Shown in pieces: positions 1 through 8,366 of a stretch of 57,808 nucleotides of DNA. The first letter of the stretch is position 1; every line of letters starts with the position of its first letter. The stretch comes from Rhodospirillaceae bacterium (lineage in GTDB: Bacteria; Pseudomonadota; Alphaproteobacteria; GCA-2731375). The position numbers and the translations under genes are program-made. The DNA lies in contig PCBT01000073.1 of NCBI GenBank assembly GCA_002731375.1, positions 1 through 57,808 on the forward strand, read 5' to 3'. The notes beneath the pieces were generated by a model. It was not told the DNA's origin, did not search any database, and saw only the letters and a list, made by a program, of their open reading frames with translations.

Positions 1-1242
1 CCCATCGCCGTAGTCCCGCACCCGGTAGCCAAACTGCTGCCCGATGAAGTGGCGACCATCGCCCGCAATGTGGTTGATGAAGTGATCCGCCTGTGGCAGG
101 ACGATGCTGAGGCACTGCGTGCAGAATTCAAGGAAAAGGCGCCGCCAACGAAATCGCGCTTGCGTTATCGATCTATGTTCGAGGGTAATTTTTCCGCTCC
201 CGACGCGCCCGAGCGCCTGAACGGCCCCGACGATCTGGAAGGCGTCAACCGTCTGTTCTACAGCCGGGGCTGGACCGACGGCCTGCCGATTATTCCGCCA
301 ACGCCGGAACGTTATGAGAAAATGCTTGGCAATCGCGGCCTGGACCCCAAAGAACTGTTAGCCCGGATCGAACCGCGCCAGGGCGAGGCGACAGTGGCCA
401 AGGTGGCGGTCAACGGCGTCATGGCGGGTTGTCAGCCAGATCACCTACCGGTCCTGGTCTCGGCCGCCAAGGCCCTGGGCCATTCGGATCTCAATCTGAA
501 AGCCTTGAACACCACCACACATCCCTGCACGGTTCTGGCCTTGATCAGCGGGCCTATCACAGAGAACATCGACGTCAACACCACCTACAATGTCATGGGC
601 CAGGGCAGCCTGACTAATGCAGCCATCGGCCGGGGCATCCGCTCCATCCTGCTGAATATCGGCGGCGGCACGCCGGGCATTCTGGACCGGGCCACCATGG
701 GCACGCCGGCCAAGTACAGTTTCTGCTTCGGCGAAAATCTAGTGGAGAACCCCTGGGGTGAAACCCTGGCCATGGAGCGCGGCTTTGGTGCGGAACAGAG
801 CACCATTACGCTCTGCGGCGTGGAAGGCCCGCACAATGTCAACGATCACTACGGCAAGACGGCGGAGGAAATCCTGCAGACCATCAGTGGCACCATGTGT
901 TCGCCAGGCCTGAACAACAGCTATCTGGGCGGTGAAATCATGCTGGTCCTGGGCCCGGAGCATGCGGATATCATCCACAAGGACGGCTTCTCAAAGGCGG
1001 ATATCAAGAATTATCTGATTGAGAACGCCTTCATCCCGGCCCATGTGTTGTCCGAGCCGCAGCGCGTGATCATGCGTCAATACGTGCCCGAACGCCTGTT
1101 GGCGGATGGCGACGGAGGCGCTAAAATCGCCACCAGCCATGATGATATTCAGCTGGTAGTCGCGGGCGGCGCCGGACGTCATTCCGCCGTCATACCTTCG
1201 TTTGGCAATACCCGCGCGGTGACGGAGGTGATCAGAAGCTGA
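1..1242 (+). CDS. UGSC-type protein, 5' truncated by window edge
   Basis: The reading frame is open from base 1, so this is the C-terminal 413 residues of a longer protein. The first residues (AVVPHPVAKLLPDEVA) look like the end of a UGSC (seleno)protein domain. After residue 80 comes the block WTDGLPIIPPTPERYEKML, which I associate with long members of that family. No signal peptide or membrane segment is seen in this part. The stop overlaps the start of the next gene by one base (TGATG), so translation is probably coupled with the PhnD-like and GMC genes. The biochemical role of the family is not known to me. The UGSC assignment rests on recognition of short blocks only. The UGSC active-site motif itself would lie outside the window, so selenocysteine use cannot be judged. 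Confidence 0.6.
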   Translation, partial: PIAVVPHPVAKLLPDEVATIARNVVDEVIRLWQDDAEALRAEFKEKAPPTKSRLRYRSMFEGNFSAPDAPERLNGPDDLEGVNRLFYSRGWTDGLPIIPPTPERYEKMLGNRGLDPKELLARIEPRQGEATVAKVAVNGVMAGCQPDHLPVLVSAAKALGHSDLNLKALNTTTHPCTVLALISGPITENIDVNTTYNVMGQGSLTNAAIGRGIRSILLNIGGGTPGILDRATMGTPAKYSFCFGENLVENPWGETLAMERGFGAEQSTITLCGVEGPHNVNDHYGKTAEEILQTISGTMCSPGLNNSYLGGEIMLVLGPEHADIIHKDGFSKADIKNYLIENAFIPAHVLSEPQRVIMRQYVPERLLADGDGGAKIATSHDDIQLVVAGGAGRHSAVIPSFGNTRAVTEVIRS

Positions 1243-2048
1243 TGAAACTGGCCTGCCTGCCCATGTATGACCTGGATCCGGTGCGGGATGCCACGGATGC
1301 TTGGTGGGACGGCCTAGCCAGGGCCTGCCGGGCGGAAAGTTTCAGCGATGTTCCCGACGAGCTTTGGCGCGGTGGTACACGGGAAGATTTTTGGCGTGCG
1401 CCGGATCTGTTGTTGAGCCAAACCTGCGGCTATCCTTTGCTGAAGCATTTCATGGCGCATCTGACACTTCTGGCTACGCCGATCTATGGCGCGGACGGCT
1501 GTTATGGCGCCAATTATTGCAGCCTGATCGTGGTCCATGCCGAAAGCAAGGCGGAGACGCTTGAAGATCTGCGCGGCGGTATCTGCGCCATTAATGATTG
1601 GGATTCTCAATCGGGCATGAACGTGCTGCGCCATACCCTAGCACCCCTGGCCCATGACGGACGTTTTTTTGCTGGGGTCAAGGTAGCGGGCAAACATCAA
1701 CTCTCCGTCGCCATGATAAAGCGCGGTGAGGCCGACGTGGCCGCTATCGATTGCGTCACCCATGGCTTGATGTCCCGCCACGATCCGGACTCGGTCGCAG
1801 GCACCCATGTCCTGGCCCAGACCCAGGCGGCGCCCGCACTACCATACGTAACTGCCAAACATACCAATCAGACGGACCGGGCCCGCCTGCGCGCCGCTTT
1901 GAACCGCGCGCTGGAAGACCCAGATCTGGCAGATGCGCGGGATGCGTTGATGATCAAAGGCTTCGCCGACCCGACATTGGCGGATTACAAAATCATGCTG
2001 GAGATGGAGGCCGGTGCGGCAGCGGCGGGTTATCCGGTCTTGCAATGA
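1242..2048 (+). CDS. PhnD/SsuA-like substrate-binding protein without signal peptide
   Basis: This 268-residue protein has the two-lobed binding fold of the phosphonate/phosphate (PhnD) type. Visible blocks are PDLLLSQTCGYPLL (about 52-65), YGANYCSLIVV, LEDLRGGICAINDWDSQSGM and the C-terminal GEADVAAIDCVTHGL, which follow the usual order of the family. The N-terminus MKLACLPMYDLDP goes straight into the first strand. There is no Sec, Tat or lipoprotein signal, unlike a transport-associated binding protein. It is locked between a UGSC-type protein and a GMC oxidoreductase by one-base and four-base overlaps, and no permease or ATPase lies beside it. It may act as a cytoplasmic ligand-binding or enzyme subunit rather than an importer part; that is inference. 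Confidence 0.7.
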   Translation: MKLACLPMYDLDPVRDATDAWWDGLARACRAESFSDVPDELWRGGTREDFWRAPDLLLSQTCGYPLLKHFMAHLTLLATPIYGADGCYGANYCSLIVVHAESKAETLEDLRGGICAINDWDSQSGMNVLRHTLAPLAHDGRFFAGVKVAGKHQLSVAMIKRGEADVAAIDCVTHGLMSRHDPDSVAGTHVLAQTQAAPALPYVTAKHTNQTDRARLRAALNRALEDPDLADARDALMIKGFADPTLADYKIMLEMEAGAAAAGYPVLQ

Positions 2049-3631
2049 CGGACTTCGATTACATCATTGTTGGCGGCGGCTCTGCTGGCTGCGTCTTGGC
2101 GGGACGCTTGTCGGAAGATCCGGGCACGCGGGTCTGTCTGTTGGAGGCCGGGCCGCGCGACACATCACCATTCATCAAGGCTCCGTTGGGCCTGGGCGCT
2201 ACGGTGCCGAGCAAACATCTCAACTGGGCTTTCAAGACCGTGCCCCAAGCCGGCCTGAACGGGCGCTGCGGCTATCAGCCTCGCGGCAAGGTGCTGGGCG
2301 GATCCTCCGCCATCAACGCCATGATCTATATCCGTGGCCACCCCTGGGACTATGACCATTGGGCCAAACTCGGCAATCCGGGTTGGTCCTTTGCCGATGT
2401 ACTGCCCTATTTCAAAATGTCGCAGAACCAGGAACGCGGCGCGGATGACTGCCATGGCACGGGCGGGCCATTAAATGTCGCCGACCTGCGCTCCCCCAAC
2501 CCGCTGGCCCAGGCCTTTGTGGATGCGGGGTTGGAGATGCAGCTGCCCCGTAACGATGACTTCAACGGCCCGGAACAGGAGGGTGTGGGCAGCTATCAGG
2601 TCACCCAGATCAACGGCGAACGCTGTTCCGCCGCCCGCGCCTACCTGGCACCGGCATTACAGCGGGACAATCTGAAGATCTGGACCGGTGTGCAGGCCAC
2701 GAAAATCATCCTGAACGGCAAGCGGGCCATGGGCGTGGCCTATCATCGGGACGGTCAGGCCCATGAAGTCCATGCCACGCGCGAGGTGGTCCTTTCGGCG
2801 GGCGCCCTGCAAACGCCGCAATTGCTGCTGCTATCCGGGGTTGGCCCCGTCGCCACGCTACGGAAACATGGCATCACCGTCAGCCATGAACTGCCAGGCG
2901 TTGGACAAAACCTACAGGATCATATTGACATCGTGATCCCCTATCTTTCGCCCTCATCTCTTGCCATGGGGCTGACCCCAGGGGGTATTGCCAAGCTAAC
3001 TAAGGGCATCTTTGAATGGCGCCGCTCACGCTCGGGGATCATAACCTCGAATTCCACCGAGACCGGCGGCTTCGTCAAGAGTCATCCAGATCTAGCCGTT
3101 CCCGATCTGCAATTGCACTTCAATACGGCCATTGTCGACGACCATGCCCGCAAGCGCCATTTCGCGCGCGGCTACTGTGCCCATGTCTGCGTCCTGCGCC
3201 CCAAGAGCCGGGGCAGCATAAGCCTGAATAGTGTCGATCCAATGGATGCGCCGCTAATCGATCCGAATTTCCTGGCCGAGCAGGCGGACCTCGATAGCCT
3301 GGTGGCCGGTTTCAAACTGACTCGGCGTATTCTGGAAGCGCCGGCCTTGGCGCCCTACAGGGGCCGGGAGCTACTGACGGCGAATGTACGGAGCGATAAA
3401 GAGATCATTGCGGACATCCGCGACCGCGCCGACACCATTTATCATCCCGTCGGCACCGCCAAAATGGGTAATGATGACATGGCCGTCGTGGACAGTGAGT
3501 TGCGGGTGCATGGCATGGTCGGCCTGCGCGTGGCCGATGCCTCCATCATGCCGACACTGATCGGCGGCAATACCAACGCCCCGACCATCATGATCGCGGA
3601 AAAGGCGGCGGAAATGATTGCCGTTGTTTAG
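2045..3631 (+). CDS. GMC family FAD-dependent oxidoreductase (choline dehydrogenase-like)
   Basis: This 528-residue flavoenzyme oxidises an alcohol or related donor. The frame is open well upstream, but the ATG at 2045 is chosen because the protein then begins at the dinucleotide-binding motif [14 protein letters not shown] (about 8-21) and overlaps the preceding stop as ATGA. The GMC signature [16 protein letters not shown] lies near residue 80. The active-site His of the family sits in [12 protein letters not shown] (about 465), and the second conserved polar residue is in [18 protein letters not shown] near 507. Family members include choline and long-chain alcohol dehydrogenases (BetA, AlkJ); the substrate cannot be read from sequence. 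It ends the three-gene coupled operon, and its TAG is the first part of a 16-base repeat found again at 22556. Confidence 0.9.
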   Translation: MTDFDYIIVGGGSAGCVLAGRLSEDPGTRVCLLEAGPRDTSPFIKAPLGLGATVPSKHLNWAFKTVPQAGLNGRCGYQPRGKVLGGSSAINAMIYIRGHPWDYDHWAKLGNPGWSFADVLPYFKMSQNQERGADDCHGTGGPLNVADLRSPNPLAQAFVDAGLEMQLPRNDDFNGPEQEGVGSYQVTQINGERCSAARAYLAPALQRDNLKIWTGVQATKIILNGKRAMGVAYHRDGQAHEVHATREVVLSAGALQTPQLLLLSGVGPVATLRKHGITVSHELPGVGQNLQDHIDIVIPYLSPSSLAMGLTPGGIAKLTKGIFEWRRSRSGIITSNSTETGGFVKSHPDLAVPDLQLHFNTAIVDDHARKRHFARGYCAHVCVLRPKSRGSISLNSVDPMDAPLIDPNFLAEQADLDSLVAGFKLTRRILEAPALAPYRGRELLTANVRSDKEIIADIRDRADTIYHPVGTAKMGNDDMAVVDSELRVHGMVGLRVADASIMPTLIGGNTNAPTIMIAEKAAEMIAVV

Positions 3632-3644
3632 AGCATGTCGCGGC
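3629..3644 (+). repeat. 16-base repeat overlapping a stop codon, copy 1
   Basis: TAGAGCATGTCGCGGC begins with the stop codon of the GMC gene. The identical 16 bases recur at 22556-22571, again starting with the TAG of a plus-strand gene. No other copy was seen in the window. It may belong to a short intergenic repeat family. Confidence 0.45.
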
Positions 3645-3674
3645 TACTTCGCAACACCATAGACCTTGAAAACC

Positions 3675-3690
3675 GGATCAGTGGTGATCC
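3675..3690. terminator. Small hairpin between GMC gene and pnt operon
   Basis: GGATCA-GTGG-TGATCC is a perfect six-base-pair stem. On the plus strand it is followed by TTCTTA, and on the minus strand by GGTTTTC. It lies downstream of the GMC gene on one strand and of the small ORF that trails pntB on the other. It could end transcription from both sides, but both T-tracts are short. Confidence 0.35.
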
Positions 3691-3712
3691 TTCTTAGCCA
3701 GACGGTGTTTAT

Positions 3713-3817
3713 TCAGCTTGCCCCGGTTAAAGCCGCGTAAATGATAGGCAACGGAAGGATCATAAGTACAAGACCAAGAGTGAGGCTAAATCCGGTATGT
3801 TTCAGAGTTTCGATCAT
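3713..3817 (-). CDS. Predicted 34-residue single-span membrane protein downstream of pntB
   Basis: The minus strand encodes 34 residues from ATG at 3817 to TGA at 3713. A short polar start (MIETLKHTG) runs into one hydrophobic segment, LTLGLVLMILPLPIIYAALT (about 12-31), with two prolines, then GAS and the stop. GGGGAAG lies five bases before the ATG as a plausible ribosome site. The ORF starts 75 bases after the pntB stop on the same strand and ends 22 bases before a hairpin, so it could be the last gene of the pnt operon. I recognise no family. Small single-span proteins often assist membrane complexes, and a link to the transhydrogenase is inference from position. A chance ORF of this length cannot be excluded, but its near-continuous hydrophobicity and ribosome site favour a real gene. 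Confidence 0.5.
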   Translation of the reverse strand: MIETLKHTGFSLTLGLVLMILPLPIIYAALTGAS

Positions 3818-3892
3818 CAAGGCTTCCCCAGTAGCGAAACAGGTGTGGACGCTACCGGAAAATAGTTAACAATCCTTACCGGCCGCCCCAGC

Positions 3893-5275
3893 TTAAAGCG
3901 CCTTGACGATATCTTCGACCATTTTCTTGGCGTCGGCGAAAAGCATCATGGTGTTGTCGGCGTAGAACAGCTCGTTATCGATACCGGCATAGCCAGGCGA
4001 GAGGCTGCGTTTGACGAACAAACAGGTGCGCGCGCGGTCCACATCAAGGATCGGCATGCCGGCGATGGGGCTACCTGGTTCATGGGCGGCCGGGTTGGTG
4101 ACATCATTGGCGCCAATGACAAAAGCCACGTCAGTGTTGGAGAAATCAGAATTAATCTCCTCCAACTCAAACACTTCATCGTACGAAACATTGGCTTCCG
4201 CCAATAGAACATTCATGTGTCCTGGCATGCGGCCCGCCACCGGGTGGATGGCATAGGTAACCTTGACGCCATGCCCCTTCAGCAGATCGCCCATTTCCCG
4301 AACCGTATGCTGAGCCTGGGCCACGGCCATGCCGTAGCCCGGCACGATGATCACGGAAGAGGCATTCTTCATGATGAAGGCCGCGTCATCCGCACTGCCA
4401 GACTTCACTGGCTTGTCGCTGCGAGTAGCGGAAACAGCCGTATCGCCACCAAAGCCGCCCAGCAGAACCGAGATGAACGAGCGGTTCATGGCCTTGCACA
4501 TGATGTAGGACAGAATGGCGCCCGAGGAACCCACCAAAGCACCGGTAATAATCAACGCGGTGTTCTCCAAGGTGAAGCCGATACCAGCGGCGGCCCAACC
4601 GGAATAGCTGTTCAACATCGAGACGATCACCGGCATATCGGCGCCGCCAATGGGAATGATCAGCAAAAAACCCAGGGCGAAGGCCAGCAGGGTCATGCCC
4701 CAGAACCATTCGGACTCGGGTCCAATGGCGAACAACACCACCAGAACGACGATCACCGCGCCTAACAGGGCGTTTACCACATGCTGTCCTGGGAAGGTAA
4801 TGGGATTACCGGTAACGATGCCCTGCAGCTTGCCAAAGGCGATGATGGACCCCGAAAAGGTAATGGCGCCAACCACGACGCCGACGCCCATTTCGATACG
4901 GCTGGCCAGCTTTAACATACCATCCGCATCGGCAATGCTGTACGCGGCCGGGTTATAGAAGGCTGCCGCCGCGACCAGAACCGCGGCCAGGCCGACGAGG
5001 CTGTGGAACGCCGCCACCAGTTGCGGCATATCGGTCATGGCGATGCGCCGGGCGATGATGGCGCCAATGCCGCCGCCGATCACCATGGCCGTCAAGATCC
5101 AAGTATAGGAGACCACTTCGGGATTGATCACCGTGGTGATCACCGCGATGGCCATGCCAATCATGCCGTATACGTTGCCACTGCGGGATGATTCAGGTGA
5201 AGAGAGGCCGCGCAGGGCCATGATGAATAAGACCGAGGCAATCAAATAAGCCAAGGCCGTCAGGTTTGCCGACAT
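3893..5275 (-). CDS. pntB: NAD(P) transhydrogenase subunit beta
   Basis: This 460-residue subunit completes the inner-membrane transhydrogenase, which uses the proton gradient to reduce NADP+ with NADH. The N-terminal 270 residues form the membrane domain, with about nine hydrophobic spans starting at LTALAYLIASVLFIMAL. The C-terminal domain III binds NADP(H): SSVIIVPGYGMAVAQAQH (about 307-324) is the nucleotide motif, followed by HPVAGRMPGHMNVLLAEA and GANDVTNPAA, all hallmarks of the family. Length matches Rhodospirillum rubrum PntB. It begins 12 bases after pntAB, in the order pntAA-pntAB-pntB typical of alphaproteobacteria. A small membrane ORF follows. Confidence 0.97.
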   Translation of the reverse strand: MSANLTALAYLIASVLFIMALRGLSSPESSRSGNVYGMIGMAIAVITTVINPEVVSYTWILTAMVIGGGIGAIIARRIAMTDMPQLVAAFHSLVGLAAVLVAAAAFYNPAAYSIADADGMLKLASRIEMGVGVVVGAITFSGSIIAFGKLQGIVTGNPITFPGQHVVNALLGAVIVVLVVLFAIGPESEWFWGMTLLAFALGFLLIIPIGGADMPVIVSMLNSYSGWAAAGIGFTLENTALIITGALVGSSGAILSYIMCKAMNRSFISVLLGGFGGDTAVSATRSDKPVKSGSADDAAFIMKNASSVIIVPGYGMAVAQAQHTVREMGDLLKGHGVKVTYAIHPVAGRMPGHMNVLLAEANVSYDEVFELEEINSDFSNTDVAFVIGANDVTNPAAHEPGSPIAGMPILDVDRARTCLFVKRSLSPGYAGIDNELFYADNTMMLFADAKKMVEDIVKAL

Positions 5276-5287
5276 TATCTTGGGCCC

Positions 5288-5587
5288 CTACTGCTTTTTC
5301 TTGTACATCGCCAGCATGCGCTGGGTGACAAGAAAACCGCCAAATATGTTCACCGCCGCCAGGCCAATGGCCACGGCGCCCAGAACCTTGGACAAGGACA
5401 TCTCTACCGGGCCGGCTGCTATCAGGGCGCCGACGATGATCACGGAGGAGATGGCGTTGGTGACCGACATCAGGGGCGTATGCAACGCCGCCGTGACGGA
5501 CCAAACCACGTAGTAACCGACAAAAATCGCCAGCACGAAAATTGCCAGACGATAGATGAATGGATCGATGCTATTCGCCACATCCAT
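5288..5587 (-). CDS. pntAB: NAD(P) transhydrogenase subunit alpha part 2
   Basis: This 99-residue subunit carries three to four membrane spans of the transhydrogenase proton channel. The blocks IYRLAIFVLAIFVGYYVVW, HTPLMSVTNAISSVIIVGAL and FGGFLVTQRMLAMYKKK are characteristic of PntAB. In enterobacteria this segment is the C-terminus of a single PntA; the split form seen here is typical of Rhodospirillum and relatives. Only three bases separate it from pntAA, and 12 bases separate it from pntB, so the three genes form one transcript. Confidence 0.96.
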   Translation of the reverse strand: MDVANSIDPFIYRLAIFVLAIFVGYYVVWSVTAALHTPLMSVTNAISSVIIVGALIAAGPVEMSLSKVLGAVAIGLAAVNIFGGFLVTQRMLAMYKKKQ

Positions 5588-5590
5588 TGC

Positions 5591-6751
5591 TTAGGACTCC
5601 TTCTCGCTCAGCATCGGATGGATAATGGAGCCATCGCGGGTCAGGCAGACGCCGGACACCGTTTCATCCTCGAAATCAAAGGACAGGTTGCCATTTTCGC
5701 CATCGATATGGGGCGACAGAAAATTGAAAAGATTTCGTGCATATAGGCTGGAGGCATCAACCGCCAGCCGGGCCGGGAAATTTGAATGGCCGACGATCTT
5801 GACGCCTTTGGCCTCCACCACCTCACCCATTTTCGATAGGGCGCAATTGCCGCCGTTCTCCACCGCCAGATCGACGATAACCGAACCAGGCCGCATGGAA
5901 GCCACCATGGCCTCGGTCACCAGGGTCGGCGCCGTACGGCCGGGGATCAACGCGGTACAGATCACGATATCCTGTTTGGCGATGGTCTCGGCAATGAGCG
6001 CGGCCTGCTTTTTCTGATATTCGTCGCTCATCTCCTTGGCGTAGCCGGCGGCGGTTTCCGCCTGCGCCGCCTCCTCATCCTCGACCATGACGAATTTTGC
6101 ACCCAGACTTTCCACCTGTTCCTTGGCGACGGGGCGCACATCCGTGGCTGAGACCACCGCGCCAAGGCGCCGGGCCGTGGCAATGGCCTGCAAGCCCGCG
6201 ACACCGGCCCCCATGACGAAAACCTTGGCCGGCGCGATGGTGCCCGCCGCCGTCATCATCATGGGTAGGGCGCGGTCATATTCCTCGGTCGCATCCAGCA
6301 CCGCTTTGTAGCCGGCCAAATTGGCTTGGCTGGAAAGCACATCCATGCTTTGCGCCCGCGTAATCCGCGGCATCAATTCCATGGCGTAGGCATCAATACC
6401 CGCGGCCGCATAGGCGTCGCAGTCGGAGCGGCGGATCAGCGGATTGAGCATGGCGACCAACGCCTGCCCCTTGGCCATCAGAGCCAGCTCATTCGGGCCC
6501 TCGTCCTCATCATCCATGAGCGGGCGGCGTACTTTCAGAACCACGTCCGCGCCAGTTAGGGCGACGGCGGCATCAGCGGCGATCACGGCGCCAGCCTCCT
6601 GAAATTCACTATCCGCGATATGGGCGGCACCACCAGCGCCGGCCTCGACCACAACATCGACGCCAAGACCAACGAACTTCTTCACGGTTTCAGGCGTCGC
6701 CGCCACCCGCCGTTCATTCGCCCGCCGTTCTTTCATTACGGCAATCTTCAT
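5591..6751 (-). CDS. pntAA: NAD(P) transhydrogenase subunit alpha part 1 (NAD-binding domain I)
   Basis: This 386-residue peripheral subunit binds NAD(H) on the cytoplasmic face. The start is taken at 6751 (MKIAVMKERR) rather than seven codons upstream, because the alanine-dehydrogenase-like fold begins there and GGGAAG precedes it. Visible motifs are ERRVAATPETVKKF near the N-terminus, RAQSMDVLSSQANLAGYKAV in the middle, and the Rossmann motif GAGVAGLQAIATARRLGA followed by ATDVRPVAKEQVESLGA. The C-terminus lacks membrane segments, which are supplied by pntAB three bases downstream. A good minus-strand promoter lies about 120 bases upstream. Confidence 0.96.
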   Translation of the reverse strand: MKIAVMKERRANERRVAATPETVKKFVGLGVDVVVEAGAGGAAHIADSEFQEAGAVIAADAAVALTGADVVLKVRRPLMDDEDEGPNELALMAKGQALVAMLNPLIRRSDCDAYAAAGIDAYAMELMPRITRAQSMDVLSSQANLAGYKAVLDATEEYDRALPMMMTAAGTIAPAKVFVMGAGVAGLQAIATARRLGAVVSATDVRPVAKEQVESLGAKFVMVEDEEAAQAETAAGYAKEMSDEYQKKQAALIAETIAKQDIVICTALIPGRTAPTLVTEAMVASMRPGSVIVDLAVENGGNCALSKMGEVVEAKGVKIVGHSNFPARLAVDASSLYARNLFNFLSPHIDGENGNLSFDFEDETVSGVCLTRDGSIIHPMLSEKES

Positions 6752-6869
6752 ATTCACTTCCCAACTCATCAAACCGCATCAACCACGGAATGGGATTGCT
6801 ATTGAATCCTGACTGTACGGGGAACAATGCGGCGGCGATCTTTGCCACACCTCCCTCAGGAACGCGCGG

Positions 6870-6897
6870 AATATAGCAAAGCCGGCGCGCCAATCAA
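6870..6897 (-). promoter_or_regulatory. Predicted sigma-70 promoter for the pnt operon
   Basis: On the minus strand TTGATT (6897-6892) and TATATT (6875-6870) are separated by 16 bases. Each hexamer is close to consensus, and the element lies about 120 bases upstream of the pntAA start in an otherwise empty 258-base gap. The rest of that gap (6752-7009) holds no recognisable gene. Confidence 0.55.
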
Positions 6898-7009
6898 CGG
6901 ATCGTTTGGACTCCCCCGTATTATTTTGCAGGCGTTATATCCGCTCGGAGCGGTAGTCTGCTTTGATCTAGGTCACGTCCGATAAAGCTATTGCTGGCGT
7001 CAGGGAAAA

Positions 7010-8356
7010 TCAAGGCAAGGGCAAATCGAATTTATTCAACAGGCGGCGCTGTTTTCGGCGCATCTTGGCCGCATCAAAGCCATCTATCAGATCGCGGAAG
7101 TGGCGGTACCAGTTCACCTCCGCTTTCAAATGCATGAACACACCACCCAGGCCAATGGCGGCACGGTCCATGAAAACAAACTCCTGCGGCGGCCGCACGC
7201 CGCCTAGTTCGCGCAAACTACGGTGTACTTTTTCTGCCACATCCCGGCCATAAACTCCCGATTCCTGATCTTCGCGGATGCGCCGGCTGCGGTCCTCCAA
7301 TAAGGGGCCGTAGACAAAATTGGCCCACAGATTAAGCGTCTCGATCACTTCCTTGCTCAAACCCGTGAAGCCCCAGGTCTCGTAGGCATGCACCGCCAAT
7401 TCCTGATCGCCATCACGGATGGCCCGGTACAGGTCTATCACGCCTTGGACGAACTTTGCCTCGAACACCCGGACACAGCCAAAATCCAGCAGATTGATGT
7501 CCTGATCCGGGCGCACGGAATAATTGCCCAGATGCGGATCACCATGGATCACGCCGGCGGTATAGAACGGCACATACCAGGTGCGGAACATATTCAGGGC
7601 GATGGTATTGCGGGTTTCCAGATCCGCCTCGCGGAAATCTAACAGCGGCCGGCCGTCCAGCCAGTTCATGGTCAACAGACGCTTCGTGGATAATCCCGGC
7701 ACGACATCGGGAATATGAATGTGGTGCTCCGCCTTCAGGATATCGGCGAACAGGGCCATATGCCGGGCTTCCTGCTGATAATCCAGTTCCTCGCGTAGGC
7801 GCTCGGCAATTTCCTTATGCACATTGGAGGTATCGATGGTGCGGTCATAGCGGCCATAGATGGCGAAGATTAGTTTCAGCTGTGCCAGATCAGCCTCCAC
7901 CGCCGAACTCATGTCCGGGTATTGTAGCTTGCATGCCAGGTCCCGGCCATCCAGTTTGGCCCGGTGCACCTGCCCCAACGAGGCGGCGGCGGCGGCTTCG
8001 TGCTCGAAATCATCAAAATGATCCTGCCAGTTGGCCCCTAATTCGGCAGCCATACGGCGTTTGACGAACAGCCAGCCCATGGCCGGTGCATTGGATTGCA
8101 GTTGCAGCAACTCCTGAACATATTCCTCCGGCAGGGCCTCGGGTATGGTGGCCAGAATCTGCGCTACTTTCATCAAGGGGCCTTTCAGGCCGCCCAGGGC
8201 GTTTTTCAGATCCTTGGCATGCGTGGGCCGGTCGATGGGCATGCCGAACATGCGGTCACCCGCCAAACGGGCCGCCAGACCGCCTACCGCCGTACCAACC
8301 TTGGCATAGCGGCGCACCCGTCCGCCAAGGCTGCCCTCTTCCCCATCCCTGCTCAT
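7010..8356 (-). CDS. ABC1/AarF/UbiB family atypical kinase-like protein
   Basis: This 448-residue protein has the ABC1 (UbiB) protein-kinase-like fold. Related proteins support ubiquinone synthesis or lipid homeostasis. The N-terminal KxGQ-type motif reads KVAQ (about 61), within LKGPLMKVAQILATIPEALP. The alanine-rich loop AAAAASLGQVHRAKL is near 120, the invariant lysine is in LACKLQYPDM, EELDYQQEARHM follows, the catalytic loop is HGDPHLGN (about 269) and the DFG motif is near 290. No membrane anchor is seen, unlike E. coli UbiB. An earlier in-frame start would overlap the upstream pepF gene by 38 bases; ATG at 8356 sits 10 bases after the pepF stop behind GGTGG and is preferred. The two genes form an operon. 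Confidence 0.85.
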   Translation of the reverse strand: MSRDGEEGSLGGRVRRYAKVGTAVGGLAARLAGDRMFGMPIDRPTHAKDLKNALGGLKGPLMKVAQILATIPEALPEEYVQELLQLQSNAPAMGWLFVKRRMAAELGANWQDHFDDFEHEAAAAASLGQVHRAKLDGRDLACKLQYPDMSSAVEADLAQLKLIFAIYGRYDRTIDTSNVHKEIAERLREELDYQQEARHMALFADILKAEHHIHIPDVVPGLSTKRLLTMNWLDGRPLLDFREADLETRNTIALNMFRTWYVPFYTAGVIHGDPHLGNYSVRPDQDINLLDFGCVRVFEAKFVQGVIDLYRAIRDGDQELAVHAYETWGFTGLSKEVIETLNLWANFVYGPLLEDRSRRIREDQESGVYGRDVAEKVHRSLRELGGVRPPQEFVFMDRAAIGLGGVFMHLKAEVNWYRHFRDLIDGFDAAKMRRKQRRLLNKFDLPLP

Positions 8357-8366
8357 AAAGCCACCA

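Noticed and set aside
1751-2044. Long N-terminal extension of the GMC oxidoreductase
   Set aside because: The frame is open but overlaps the PhnD-like gene entirely and gives low-complexity Arg/Pro/Gly-rich sequence; the flavin motif starts at the ATG at 2045.
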